Shown piece by piece: positions 16,845 to 24,606 of a stretch of 64,000 nucleotides of DNA. The notes beneath the pieces were generated by a model, which saw nothing but the letters and a program-made list of their open reading frames with translations, did no database searches and was not told the DNA's origin. A program made the position numbers and the translations under genes. Source of the DNA: an uncultured Oscillatoriales cyanobacterium (GTDB lineage Bacteria > Cyanobacteriota > Cyanobacteriia > Cyanobacteriales > Microcoleaceae). Position 1 is the stretch's first letter. Each line of letters begins with the position of its first letter. Location: the NCBI GenBank assembly GCA_903893625.1, contig CAITND010000092.1, forward strand, positions 1 through 64,000, written 5' to 3'.

Positions 16845-18899
16845 ATGATGCTAGAAGAAAAACTTTCTCAGGAATCCTTTGCGGGTCAAGCTAACTCCCT
16901 ATTTCCAGAAGTTGAAACTTGGAAAAATACAACAATTGACCTTAAAGTTTGGCACGACAAACAAAAAAATAAGTCATCCCATCCTGTGGATATTCCCGAA
17001 ACCCCGATTGAACGACGAGAAATTTTTGAAGCGATCGCCGAAGCGACTCCCATTCCGATCATTATTAGCCGTTTATCCGATGGCTTAGTATTATATGCGA
17101 ATGCGATGTCCAGTGATTTATTTAACTTTTCGCTCAATCAAATCAAAACAATCAAAACCCTTGACTTTTACCCCATTCCTTTAGATCGACAAAAATTAAT
17201 TGAAAAAATCCAAGCCGAAGGCTATGTTCATAACTATGAACTGCAAGTCAAAAAAACTGATGGTACGCCATTTTGGGTAATGGGTTCTTTCCAAGTTTTA
17301 CTATTTCAAGGAGAACGAGCTATTCTCTCGATTTTCCATAATATTACGGAGCGAAAAAAAGCTGAACAAGCTTTACAATCCAGTACAGAACGTCTGTATC
17401 GTCAGAATATTGCCCTACGGGATTTAAGCCGAGAACAAACTCGCAATTGTGATCATTTAGATGTTGCAATTCGCCAAATTACAGAAACCGCCACCGAAAC
17501 TTTAGAAGTGGATCGAGTCAGTGTTTGGCTACACAGTGGCATTCGTTATTCTATATTAGATATAGAACAATCTTCTGAGTTAAGTCCTGCTTTTGGAGAT
17601 GAAGTTTGGGTCAAACAAAATGCTTTAGAATGGATCTGTTTAGACTTGTATGAACGTCAAAGCCATCACCATTCCCTCGAAGAATCATCCCTGATGGAAC
17701 ACCGTCTTTCCCCTGGCTCTACTCGGTTGAATTCTAAACTATCTCCCTTTGCAAACTCTAGTTTGTTTCCCCTGGATTTATCAACAGAATATTTATCCTT
17801 ATCTGCCGACTTTTTACCTGCCAAATTTCTACTGCATCATCTTCCAACCTCCCACAATAACCGCTTAGATGTGCCGATTTGGTTAGAAGGAAAAATTATT
17901 GGGTTTATTTGTGTAGAATATCCCACTAATCAGCAGGTATGTAGTCTTGAAGATCGGACATTTATTGATTCCTTAGCGAATTTAGTTGCTTTAGCTATTG
18001 AACGGTTTGAACGACGAAAAGCCGAACAAGCAGTAGCTCAGGTCAAGGATGAACTTGAAATTAGAGTTAAAAAACGCACAATAGAATTACAAGAAGCCGT
18101 TCAACAATTACGAACTGAAATGGTAGAACGGTTGAAAGTGGAAGCTATTTTACAAACGGCTTTAGATCAAGCTCAAACGGCTTCTCAAGCCAAAAGTACG
18201 TTTTTAGCGAATATGAGTCATGAGTTACGAACACCGTTACACGCCATTATTGGTTTTAGTGATTTGTTACTCGAAGAAGTTGTAGATCGTGAAATTAATG
18301 ACTTATTACCTGATATCCAAAAAATTCGTCAGTCAGGTTCCAATTTACTCACCATGATTAATGAAATTTTGGATTTATGTAAAGTTGAAGCGGGACAGAT
18401 GCCTTTGGATTTGGAAACTTTTGAAATCGCCAGTTTAATTCATGAAGTTGTCACATCCTTAGAACCCCTTGCGGAGCAAAATCAGAACACGGTGGAAATT
18501 TGTTGTAAAAACAATTTAGATCTCATGGAGGGAGATATTACTAAAATCCGACAAATTTTTTACAATTTGCTGAGTAATGCTTTAAAATTCACGCAAAAAG
18601 GTCGAATTACCCTGACAGTGAACCGAGAACGGAATCGAGACTTAGACTGGATTTGTTTTCAAATTAAAGACACCGGAATTGGGATTTCCCTAGAACAACA
18701 GCAAAGTTTATTTGAAGCCTTTACCCAAGCCGATAGTTCCTGCTCGCGTCAATATGGCGGTACAGGTTTAGGCTTAACCGTAACTCACCATTACTGCAAA
18801 ATGATGGGAGGACAAATCAAAGTTTCTAGCAAGCTGGGAGTGGGTTCTACGTTTACCGTTTATCTACCGACTTCCATCTCCTTAATCTCGGAAAAATAA
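16845..18899 (+). CDS. PAS-GAF sensor histidine kinase
   Basis: This 684-residue soluble histidine kinase has, in order, a PAS domain with its PAC tail (residues about 55-175, ending in LSIFHNITERKKAEQAL), a GAF domain (about 200-400) interrupted by a Ser-rich insert, a coiled-coil linker (KDELEIRVKKRTIELQEAV), a HisKA domain with the phospho-acceptor His459 in MSHELRTPLH, and an HATPase_c domain with NLLSNALKF, DTGIGIS and GTGLGLT. There is no membrane helix and no receiver domain, and no response regulator gene next to it, so its partner is unknown. The signal cannot be told; the GAF domain lacks an obvious bilin-binding Cys in a standard motif. Confidence 0.88.
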   Translation: MMLEEKLSQESFAGQANSLFPEVETWKNTTIDLKVWHDKQKNKSSHPVDIPETPIERREIFEAIAEATPIPIIISRLSDGLVLYANAMSSDLFNFSLNQIKTIKTLDFYPIPLDRQKLIEKIQAEGYVHNYELQVKKTDGTPFWVMGSFQVLLFQGERAILSIFHNITERKKAEQALQSSTERLYRQNIALRDLSREQTRNCDHLDVAIRQITETATETLEVDRVSVWLHSGIRYSILDIEQSSELSPAFGDEVWVKQNALEWICLDLYERQSHHHSLEESSLMEHRLSPGSTRLNSKLSPFANSSLFPLDLSTEYLSLSADFLPAKFLLHHLPTSHNNRLDVPIWLEGKIIGFICVEYPTNQQVCSLEDRTFIDSLANLVALAIERFERRKAEQAVAQVKDELEIRVKKRTIELQEAVQQLRTEMVERLKVEAILQTALDQAQTASQAKSTFLANMSHELRTPLHAIIGFSDLLLEEVVDREINDLLPDIQKIRQSGSNLLTMINEILDLCKVEAGQMPLDLETFEIASLIHEVVTSLEPLAEQNQNTVEICCKNNLDLMEGDITKIRQIFYNLLSNALKFTQKGRITLTVNRERNRDLDWICFQIKDTGIGISLEQQQSLFEAFTQADSSCSRQYGGTGLGLTVTHHYCKMMGGQIKVSSKLGVGSTFTVYLPTSISLISEK

Positions 18900-19083
18900 A
18901 GAATAACCTGAAATTCCCACGTTTTCCTCATTCAGTGTTAGTTTAAAGGGAGAGAGTATTGGATTGATCTTGCTCTGGATGTTCCCCAAAGGAAACGCAT
19001 CCCAGTCCAAGCAGCGAACCAATTCAATCGATCTCCCCTATTTAGGGAAAAGCCACCAGCAATTAATTAAAGATTAATTCAAT

Positions 19084-20430
19084 ATGTCCAGATATGACTC
19101 TCACTTACGATGTTCGTTCTGCGGTAAATCTCAAGAGCAAGTTCGCAAATTAATTGCAGGCCCCGGTGTTTATATCTGCGATGAATGCGTTGAACTTTGT
19201 AACGAAATTTTAGAAGAAGAATTTTCTGACCGAAATAAAGCAACGGCTTCAGTCGGCGGTCAGTCAGACGCACGTTCTTCAAAACAGTCTGCAAATAAAG
19301 GATTTTCTCTGACTTCAATTCCTAAACCCATCGAAATTAAAAACTATTTAGATGATCATGTTATTGGTCAAGATGGGGCAAAAAAAGTTCTATCGGTTGC
19401 AGTTTATAACCACTATAAACGCTTAAGTGTAGAAAAGTTGAAAAGTTCTGATTCAGCAACCGATGATCCGGTAGAATTACAGAAAGCCAATATTCTGTTA
19501 ATGGGGCCAACGGGCTGTGGCAAAACCTTACTGGCTCAATCTTTAGCCAAATTATTAGATGTTCCCTTTGCCGTTGCCGATGCTACAACTTTAACGGAAG
19601 CGGGTTATGTTGGGGATGATGTCGAAAATATTCTATTGCGGTTGTTACAGGTTGCCGATTTTGATATTGAAGCCGCGCAACGGGGGATTATTTATATTGA
19701 TGAAATTGATAAAATAGCCCGCAAAAGTGAAAATACCTCGATTACACGAGATGTGTCTGGGGAAGGGGTACAACAAGCGCTGTTAAAAATGTTAGAAGGA
19801 ACGGTGGTTAATGTTCCCCCTCAAGGTGGAAGAAAGCATCCCTATCAAGATTTTATCCAAATTGACACCAGCAAAATTTTATTTGTTTGTGGGGGGGCTT
19901 TCGTTGGTTTAGAAAAACTAATTGAACAACGCTTAGGTAAAAAATCCCTCGGTTTTATTCAGTCGGGAGAAAACAATAAAACGGCGGTTTCTCCCCTCCT
20001 GTCCGATGATATTTTGTATCATGTTCAACCTGAAGATTTAGTCAGATTTGGATTAATTCCAGAATTTATTGGCCGACTTCCAGTTTTAACTCGCGTTTCT
20101 CCGTTGGATGAAGGCACTTTGATGCAAATTCTTACCGAACCTAGCAATGCTTTAGTCAAACAATATAAAAAGTTATTACGCATGGATAATGTGCGTTTAG
20201 AATTTGAACCGGAAGCACTAAGTGCTATTGCTAAAGAAGCCTTCCGTCGCAAAACAGGAGCGAGAGCATTACGCGGAATTCTGGAGGAATTAATGTTAGA
20301 AGTCATGTATGAGATTCCCTCCAGAAAAGATGTTGTTCACTGTGTGATTACCCAAGAAATGGTAGAAAAACGTTCCACAGCAGAAGTCCTCTGGCATCCT
20401 GCTTGGCATTTACAACATGAGTCGGCGTAA
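19084..20430 (+). CDS. clpX: ClpXP protease ATPase subunit ClpX
   Basis: ClpX unfolds tagged proteins and feeds them to ClpP. The 448-residue protein has the N-terminal zinc finger with Cys10, Cys13, Cys32 and Cys35, a linker rich in Ser, then an AAA+ module with Walker A GPTGCGKT near residue 140, Walker [12 protein letters not shown], the substrate-gripping GYVGDD loop and IGF-like loop LGF, and the sensor-2 [11 protein letters not shown]. Length and motifs are normal. In many cyanobacteria clpX follows tig and clpP; here it stands alone downstream of a sensor kinase, so the clpP partners must be elsewhere. It probably has its own promoter in the 184-bp gap. Confidence 0.96.
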   Translation: MSRYDSHLRCSFCGKSQEQVRKLIAGPGVYICDECVELCNEILEEEFSDRNKATASVGGQSDARSSKQSANKGFSLTSIPKPIEIKNYLDDHVIGQDGAKKVLSVAVYNHYKRLSVEKLKSSDSATDDPVELQKANILLMGPTGCGKTLLAQSLAKLLDVPFAVADATTLTEAGYVGDDVENILLRLLQVADFDIEAAQRGIIYIDEIDKIARKSENTSITRDVSGEGVQQALLKMLEGTVVNVPPQGGRKHPYQDFIQIDTSKILFVCGGAFVGLEKLIEQRLGKKSLGFIQSGENNKTAVSPLLSDDILYHVQPEDLVRFGLIPEFIGRLPVLTRVSPLDEGTLMQILTEPSNALVKQYKKLLRMDNVRLEFEPEALSAIAKEAFRRKTGARALRGILEELMLEVMYEIPSRKDVVHCVITQEMVEKRSTAEVLWHPAWHLQHESA

Positions 20431-20441
20431 TTAACCCGTTG

Positions 20442-20496
20442 GGGCGGGTTCTGAAATCATATTTAAGATTAACAAATAATCTTAATAAACCCGCCC
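20442..20496. terminator. Nested hairpin between convergent clpX and ABC exporter genes
   Basis: GGGCGGGTT (20442-20450) pairs with AACCCGCCC (20488-20496), and inside it TAAGATT (20464-20470) pairs with AATCTTA (20478-20484). The symmetrical structure between converging genes suggests a bidirectional terminator. Confidence 0.6.
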
Positions 20497-20540
20497 AACC
20501 CCAAACCAAAAATTCAATTAACCATTAATTTAGGATTAAA

Positions 20541-22286
20541 TTAAACCAATAATTCCTCTAATTTATGTTGATTCCAAAGGGTTTGATATAGTCCTTTGAG
20601 TGCGACTAATTCAGCATGGGTTCCCGTTTGAATAATATATCCTTTATCCATCACAAAAATCCGATCAGCCATGGCAGCCGCAGACATTTGATGAGAAATA
20701 AATACAACGGTTTTGCGTTGTACCCCAACTTTTAAATTCTCTAAAATTTCTGTCGCTGTTTGGTTATCCACACTCGAAAGAGCATCATCTAAAATTAAAA
20801 TCGGCGCATTCACTAATAACGCTCTTGCTAAGGCTGTTCGTTGTCGTTGTCCGCCAGATAATTGAATTCCTCGTTCTCCAACCAGGGTTTCATATTGTTT
20901 CGGGAAATTCAAAATTTCTTCATGAATTTTAGCCATTTTAGCAACTTTTTCAATTTCTGATTGTTCGGCTAGGGGGTTAACATAGGCAATATTATTATTA
21001 ATAGTGGTACTAAATAAAAAGCTTTCCTGGGGAACATAGGCGATCGCACTTCTTAAATTCGATAAAGTTAACTGAGTAATATCCTGACCATCTACAAATA
21101 ACTGATCCATCTTAATATCTAATAACCGAGGAATGGCATTAGCTAAGGTCGTTTTTCCTGAACCAATAGGGCCAACAATCGCAACAGTTTCCCCCGGTTG
21201 AATCAGAAAATTAACATCATTTAAAGCCGGAATTTTGCTTCTAGGATAGGTATAATTTAGGTGAAATGCACTTAACCAGCCTTTAACCGGAGTCGGTAAC
21301 GGTAAGGGTTCTAAGGGATCTTTAATCCGAGGTTCAACACTTAAAATGGCTTCAACTCGATCAATACTGACTTCTCCCCGTTGATAGGCTGTAATTGTAA
21401 ATCCTAATAAAGCCGTCGGGAAAACTAAGCGTTCTACATAGAGAATTAAGGCGACAAAATCACCAATACTGAGTTCTCCATTGGTGATCGATTCATCTCC
21501 AATCGCCAATAAAATTAAAAAGCTTAAACTAGCGATTCCTCCTAATATTGGAAACAAAAAAGTTCGGGTTTTGGCTAACTCTAAATTTGCCTCAAATAAT
21601 TCTTGATTATTCTCTGCAAAGGCTTTTCGTTCATTTTCTTCTTGAGCATAAATTTTAATTAAAGAAATCCCACTCATATCCTCCTGAATCAAATCACTGA
21701 TGTTCGAGAGCTTGTTCTGAACATTCGTTTGTTGATCTCGGAGTTTTCCACTAAACACCTGCACTAAAATCAACATGAACGGATAAACCGAAATTGATAA
21801 TAAAGTCAGGCGAAAGTTAATGGCTAACATCACTGGAAGCGTTAACCCATAAGCAAATATCGTATTCGCAATACTGAGAACTGCAAACCCTAATAAACGG
21901 CGAATATTATCAACATCGCTGGTAGACCGATTAATTAAATCTCCAACGGTACTTTCTGAGAAATAGGAGGGTTCTAGGGTTAATAAATGATTAAAAATCG
22001 TTTGTTTTAAGTCAAATTCAACTTGACGACCCACACCAAAAATAATAATGCGGGAAATCATCCGAATTACCCACATAATCGAGGCTAAAATAAAAATCCA
22101 AAATACTTGAGTCTGTACGGTATTAAACTGAATCGCCACTTGCAGTTCATCAACTACATCCCGAATTAAAATCGGAATATAAACCCCCACAGCATTAACG
22201 ATGAATAACGCCACAATTCCTAATGTTGCAGCTTTCCAATGGGGACGCAGATAGTCTATCAGTTTTTGGAGTCGAGAAGATTTCAT
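20541..22286 (-). CDS. ABC exporter with fused membrane and ATPase domains
   Basis: This 581-residue half-transporter has an ABC_membrane domain (about six helices, residues 15-300) followed by the nucleotide-binding domain, with Walker A GPIGSGKTT near residue 372, signature LSGGQRQR, Walker B LILDDALSSVD and an H-loop in FISHQMS. It matches the MdlB/MsbA-like group that works as a homo- or heterodimer and exports lipids, drugs or peptides; I cannot say which. The likely start is the ATG at 22286. It stands alone. Three further minus-strand genes of a defence-like block lie upstream. Confidence 0.87.
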   Translation of the reverse strand: MKSSRLQKLIDYLRPHWKAATLGIVALFIVNAVGVYIPILIRDVVDELQVAIQFNTVQTQVFWIFILASIMWVIRMISRIIIFGVGRQVEFDLKQTIFNHLLTLEPSYFSESTVGDLINRSTSDVDNIRRLLGFAVLSIANTIFAYGLTLPVMLAINFRLTLLSISVYPFMLILVQVFSGKLRDQQTNVQNKLSNISDLIQEDMSGISLIKIYAQEENERKAFAENNQELFEANLELAKTRTFLFPILGGIASLSFLILLAIGDESITNGELSIGDFVALILYVERLVFPTALLGFTITAYQRGEVSIDRVEAILSVEPRIKDPLEPLPLPTPVKGWLSAFHLNYTYPRSKIPALNDVNFLIQPGETVAIVGPIGSGKTTLANAIPRLLDIKMDQLFVDGQDITQLTLSNLRSAIAYVPQESFLFSTTINNNIAYVNPLAEQSEIEKVAKMAKIHEEILNFPKQYETLVGERGIQLSGGQRQRTALARALLVNAPILILDDALSSVDNQTATEILENLKVGVQRKTVVFISHQMSAAAMADRIFVMDKGYIIQTGTHAELVALKGLYQTLWNQHKLEELLV

Positions 22287-22358
22287 ATTTGGGTGAATAA
22301 AGTTAACAGATTAAATTATAGGTTAGGTGCGTGGAATGCAGTTTACACAGCCTACAGT

Positions 22359-23009
22359 TTAGCTATGGGATGCTAATTGAAGCACCATTCGTCCTAGACA
22401 TTTGAGAATTAACAACACATCATACAGTTGATTGCGACGCGGAAGCAAGGAAAATATATTAGATAATTCATATCGAGGAAATTCTTGATTGTTCAGTTTG
22501 ACAAAGATAAAATTTCCGCCATTTGTTACCATTCCGAAAACAGGTCGTTCTGGATGGGTATTAGTTAGCATATAAGCTAAGGTTTGTGGTAAAGCAAGTT
22601 CTAAAGAAAAACTCGTTTCTTTAGATTCTATGACCACAACCCACAGGGTTTCTAGGAGAACAAGTGCATCAATTCGTCCTCGATAAATTACATCCTCACT
22701 TTCTGCTGTAATTTGCACAGTTGTTTCAGTTTTAAACCTAAATGGAGGGTCAAAAAAACCAGCTAAATCAAGTAATGGAGAGAGAACAATTAATTTAATC
22801 GTTTCTTCTCCCTGTTGACCATCAGACAGTTGATAAAAGTATTTTTTCTGAATAGCATCAAGGGCTTTTTGTTCCTTTTCTGTTATTTCGCTGTCAGGGT
22901 TTAACCATTCAGTAAAAAATTGGTCATCTGTATTCCGTTGGAGGTTGAATTGGGTTTGTAGTTGACTGAATGTTTTAATCGTGCGCTCGATGGGAAAGGT
23001 TTGGGTCAT
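22359..23009 (-). CDS. PD-(D/E)XK nuclease-like protein, HSDR_N related
   Basis: The 216-residue protein has a recognisable restriction-endonuclease-like core: RIDALV with Asp114 and VVVIESKE with Glu128 and Lys130 form the D...ExK triad, after a helix and a short strand (KTETTVQITAESED). Proteins of this size in cyanobacteria are often annotated as type I restriction R subunit N-terminal-like. There is no helicase part, so it cannot be a full type I R subunit. It lies in a block with Uma2, MazEF and an MmeI-like enzyme. A stand-alone nuclease or a degenerate relic are both possible; all catalytic residues are present. Confidence 0.7.
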   Translation of the reverse strand: MTQTFPIERTIKTFSQLQTQFNLQRNTDDQFFTEWLNPDSEITEKEQKALDAIQKKYFYQLSDGQQGEETIKLIVLSPLLDLAGFFDPPFRFKTETTVQITAESEDVIYRGRIDALVLLETLWVVVIESKETSFSLELALPQTLAYMLTNTHPERPVFGMVTNGGNFIFVKLNNQEFPRYELSNIFSLLPRRNQLYDVLLILKCLGRMVLQLASHS

Positions 23010-23068
23010 ACTACCTAAAACTTTTGTGACACTCGTTTTTTTTATTATTATATAGAATTAACTTGAAA

Positions 23069-23713
23069 TTAAGTTGTTGGTTCGTTCCCTTCTTCATTTT
23101 TAACTTCAAAATTAATTCGCTCGTAAATATCTTTCAATGGCATTTGAAATTCTACGGATTCTAGGGTTAATATAGATTCTTCTAAATCATACTCTGTTAA
23201 TACCCATTTTCCATTAGAATTTTTAGCAAATTGTTCAATATGATAGCTATATTGATCAATTAAAATGTATTCTTTAAATTCAGGAATTGAGCGATAGGCG
23301 AGAAATTTACCTCCTCGATCATAGTCTTTAGTTGAATTAGATAAAACCTCAATAATTACCAGAGGATTTGTTACAACTGTTTGGTTATTTTCTTGATAGA
23401 TTGGTTCTCCTTGAATCACCATGATATCGGGATAGACATAACGGCGAGTTAGAGGTATCCACAGGCGCACGTCGCTAGTAAATAATCTGTAATCTTTGCC
23501 TCGTAAGCCAAATTTCAAGTTAGCAATCAAGTTAATGATGATGCTGTTGTGGTTAGTTGTTCCGCCTGTCATTGTTACTATCTCCCCATTATGGTATTCA
23601 CTTTTGTCGATCGCAGTTTCTTCTAATGCCAGATATTCCTCTGGCGTGTAATAGCGTTTCTCTGTTTGTGGTAGCTTTTCGATCGCTGGTTTTTCTTGGG
23701 TTTGCATGGTCAT
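23069..23713 (-). CDS. Uma2 family (DUF820) endonuclease-like protein
   Basis: The 214-residue protein follows the DUF820/Uma2 layout: YYTPEEYLALEE at the N-terminus, SEYHNGEIVTMTGGT, then YPDIMVIQGEP and PLVIIEVLSNSTKDYDRGGKFLAYRSIPEFKEYILID. The Asp of YPD, Glu of IEV and the downstream Lys form the PD-(D/E)XK-type triad. Cyanobacteria carry many of these genes; their role is not known, though mobile or defence functions are suspected. A second, shorter Uma2 gene lies at 37866-38453. It has its own promoter region in the 172-bp gap upstream, which also contains a repeat. Confidence 0.88.
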   Translation of the reverse strand: MTMQTQEKPAIEKLPQTEKRYYTPEEYLALEETAIDKSEYHNGEIVTMTGGTTNHNSIIINLIANLKFGLRGKDYRLFTSDVRLWIPLTRRYVYPDIMVIQGEPIYQENNQTVVTNPLVIIEVLSNSTKDYDRGGKFLAYRSIPEFKEYILIDQYSYHIEQFAKNSNGKWVLTEYDLEESILTLESVEFQMPLKDIYERINFEVKNEEGNEPTT

Positions 23714-23824
23714 TTCCTTCTGCTCTCAAGTGATTTTATGATAACATGAAATAAGTTAGATTAAATAGCAATAAACATACTCGATCACAAACCAGATTAT
23801 GACTGGGACTTGTAGTGGGAATCA

Positions 23825-23887
23825 GAAACCGGGTTTCTCAATCAATCCCTGCTGGGAAACAAAAGTGATTGCAGAAACCCGGTTTCT
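23825..23887. repeat. 63-bp element with GAAACC-G-GGTTTC palindromes at both ends
   Basis: GAAACCGGGTTTCT (23825-23838) and GAAACCCGGTTTCT (23874-23887) bracket a 35-bp core. The right palindrome overlaps the mazF 3' end by 2 bp. A similar 66-bp element at 39361-39426 has a different core, and a pair of the palindromes lies at 24553-24595. The shared ends with varying cores suggest a small mobile repeat. Confidence 0.75.
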
Positions 23888-24245
23888 AATCTTTGTCAAC
23901 AGTCATATTTTCAAACAAGATAGGTTCAATTCGCTTCAATACTTCCTTAACTAAATCTTCTGGACATTCACCAATCAAACTTGCTTGCCTTGAGCGATAA
24001 TCTAAAGAACGCAGTTGATCTGTCATAATTACACCTGTCACTAATTCACCTTCGGGAATGGGAACATAAAACGGATTTTTGCGTTGTGTTGTACTAATCG
24101 GACAGACAAACACAAACCCCATTTTTTGGTTAAATTTAGTTTGACTCACAACCAGTGCAGGTCTAGTCCCCATTTGTTCGTGTCCCGCTTGAGGATCGAA
24201 ATTGAGGCGAATGAAATGACCTCGTTCGGGGATATAATTTACCAA
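23886..24245 (-). CDS. mazF: MazF/PemK-type toxin
   Basis: MazF is a sequence-specific mRNA interferase. The protein has the family features FIRLNFDPQAGHEQMGTRPALVVS near the start, then VCPISTTQRKNPFYVPIP and GVIMTDQLRSLDYRSR. I place the start at a TTG at 24245 (VNYIPERG...), because AGAAGGAG lies seven bases upstream; an in-frame TTG at 24272 is 9 codons longer but has no such site. The start overlaps the mazE stop by 7 bp, so the toxin is translated by coupling to its antitoxin. The length, 119 residues, is standard for MazF. Confidence 0.88.
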   Translation of the reverse strand: MVNYIPERGHFIRLNFDPQAGHEQMGTRPALVVSQTKFNQKMGFVFVCPISTTQRKNPFYVPIPEGELVTGVIMTDQLRSLDYRSRQASLIGECPEDLVKEVLKRIEPILFENMTVDKD

Positions 24246-24487
24246 AATTCTTCTCCTTCTGGTTTTCCCCAAGAGATTTCTTCGCCGGGTTCTATTTCGC
24301 CTGCTAATAATTCATCTAGGGTATATTTGGAAACTTTCTGATATACAGGTTCTATGACTATTTTTCCATTTTCTATACTGCAAATTACTGAATCATCTGC
24401 TTTAAGATTGAAAAATTTTACAATATAGTCCGGTATTGGCAAAGCTAAGGAATTACCCAAGTTGCTGATGTTTATTTTTGCTGTCAT
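24239..24487 (-). CDS. mazE: MazE-type antitoxin (AbrB/SpoVT fold)
   Basis: The 82-residue protein begins with a swapped-hairpin AbrB domain (MTAKINISNLGNSLALPIP, then ADDSVICSIENGKIVIEP) that binds DNA and represses the operon. An acidic C-terminal tail (ELLAGEIEPGEEISWGKPEGEEFW) is the part that wraps the toxin. It precedes and overlaps mazF, the standard order. The MazEF pair should work as an autonomous toxin-antitoxin module, and it lies next to restriction-modification genes where such modules are common. The GAAACC repeats lie just upstream. Confidence 0.87.
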   Translation of the reverse strand: MTAKINISNLGNSLALPIPDYIVKFFNLKADDSVICSIENGKIVIEPVYQKVSKYTLDELLAGEIEPGEEISWGKPEGEEFW

Positions 24488-24552
24488 ACATTTGCGATTT
24501 TAATGCTCAGGTTTATCTATTATAACAACTAGATATAGTCGCGTGGGGTTCA

Positions 24553-24595
24553 GAAACCGGGTTTCTTAAAAAATCATCCAAGAAACCGGGTTTCT
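24553..24595. repeat. Pair of GAAACCGGGTTTCT palindromes in direct orientation
   Basis: Copies at 24553-24566 and 24582-24595 are identical and separated by 15 bp. They sit between mazE and the MmeI-like gene on the minus strand. They could serve as terminator for the latter, since each is a 6-bp stem, but no T-run follows directly. Confidence 0.8.
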
Positions 24596-24606
24596 AGTGT
24601 CAAATA

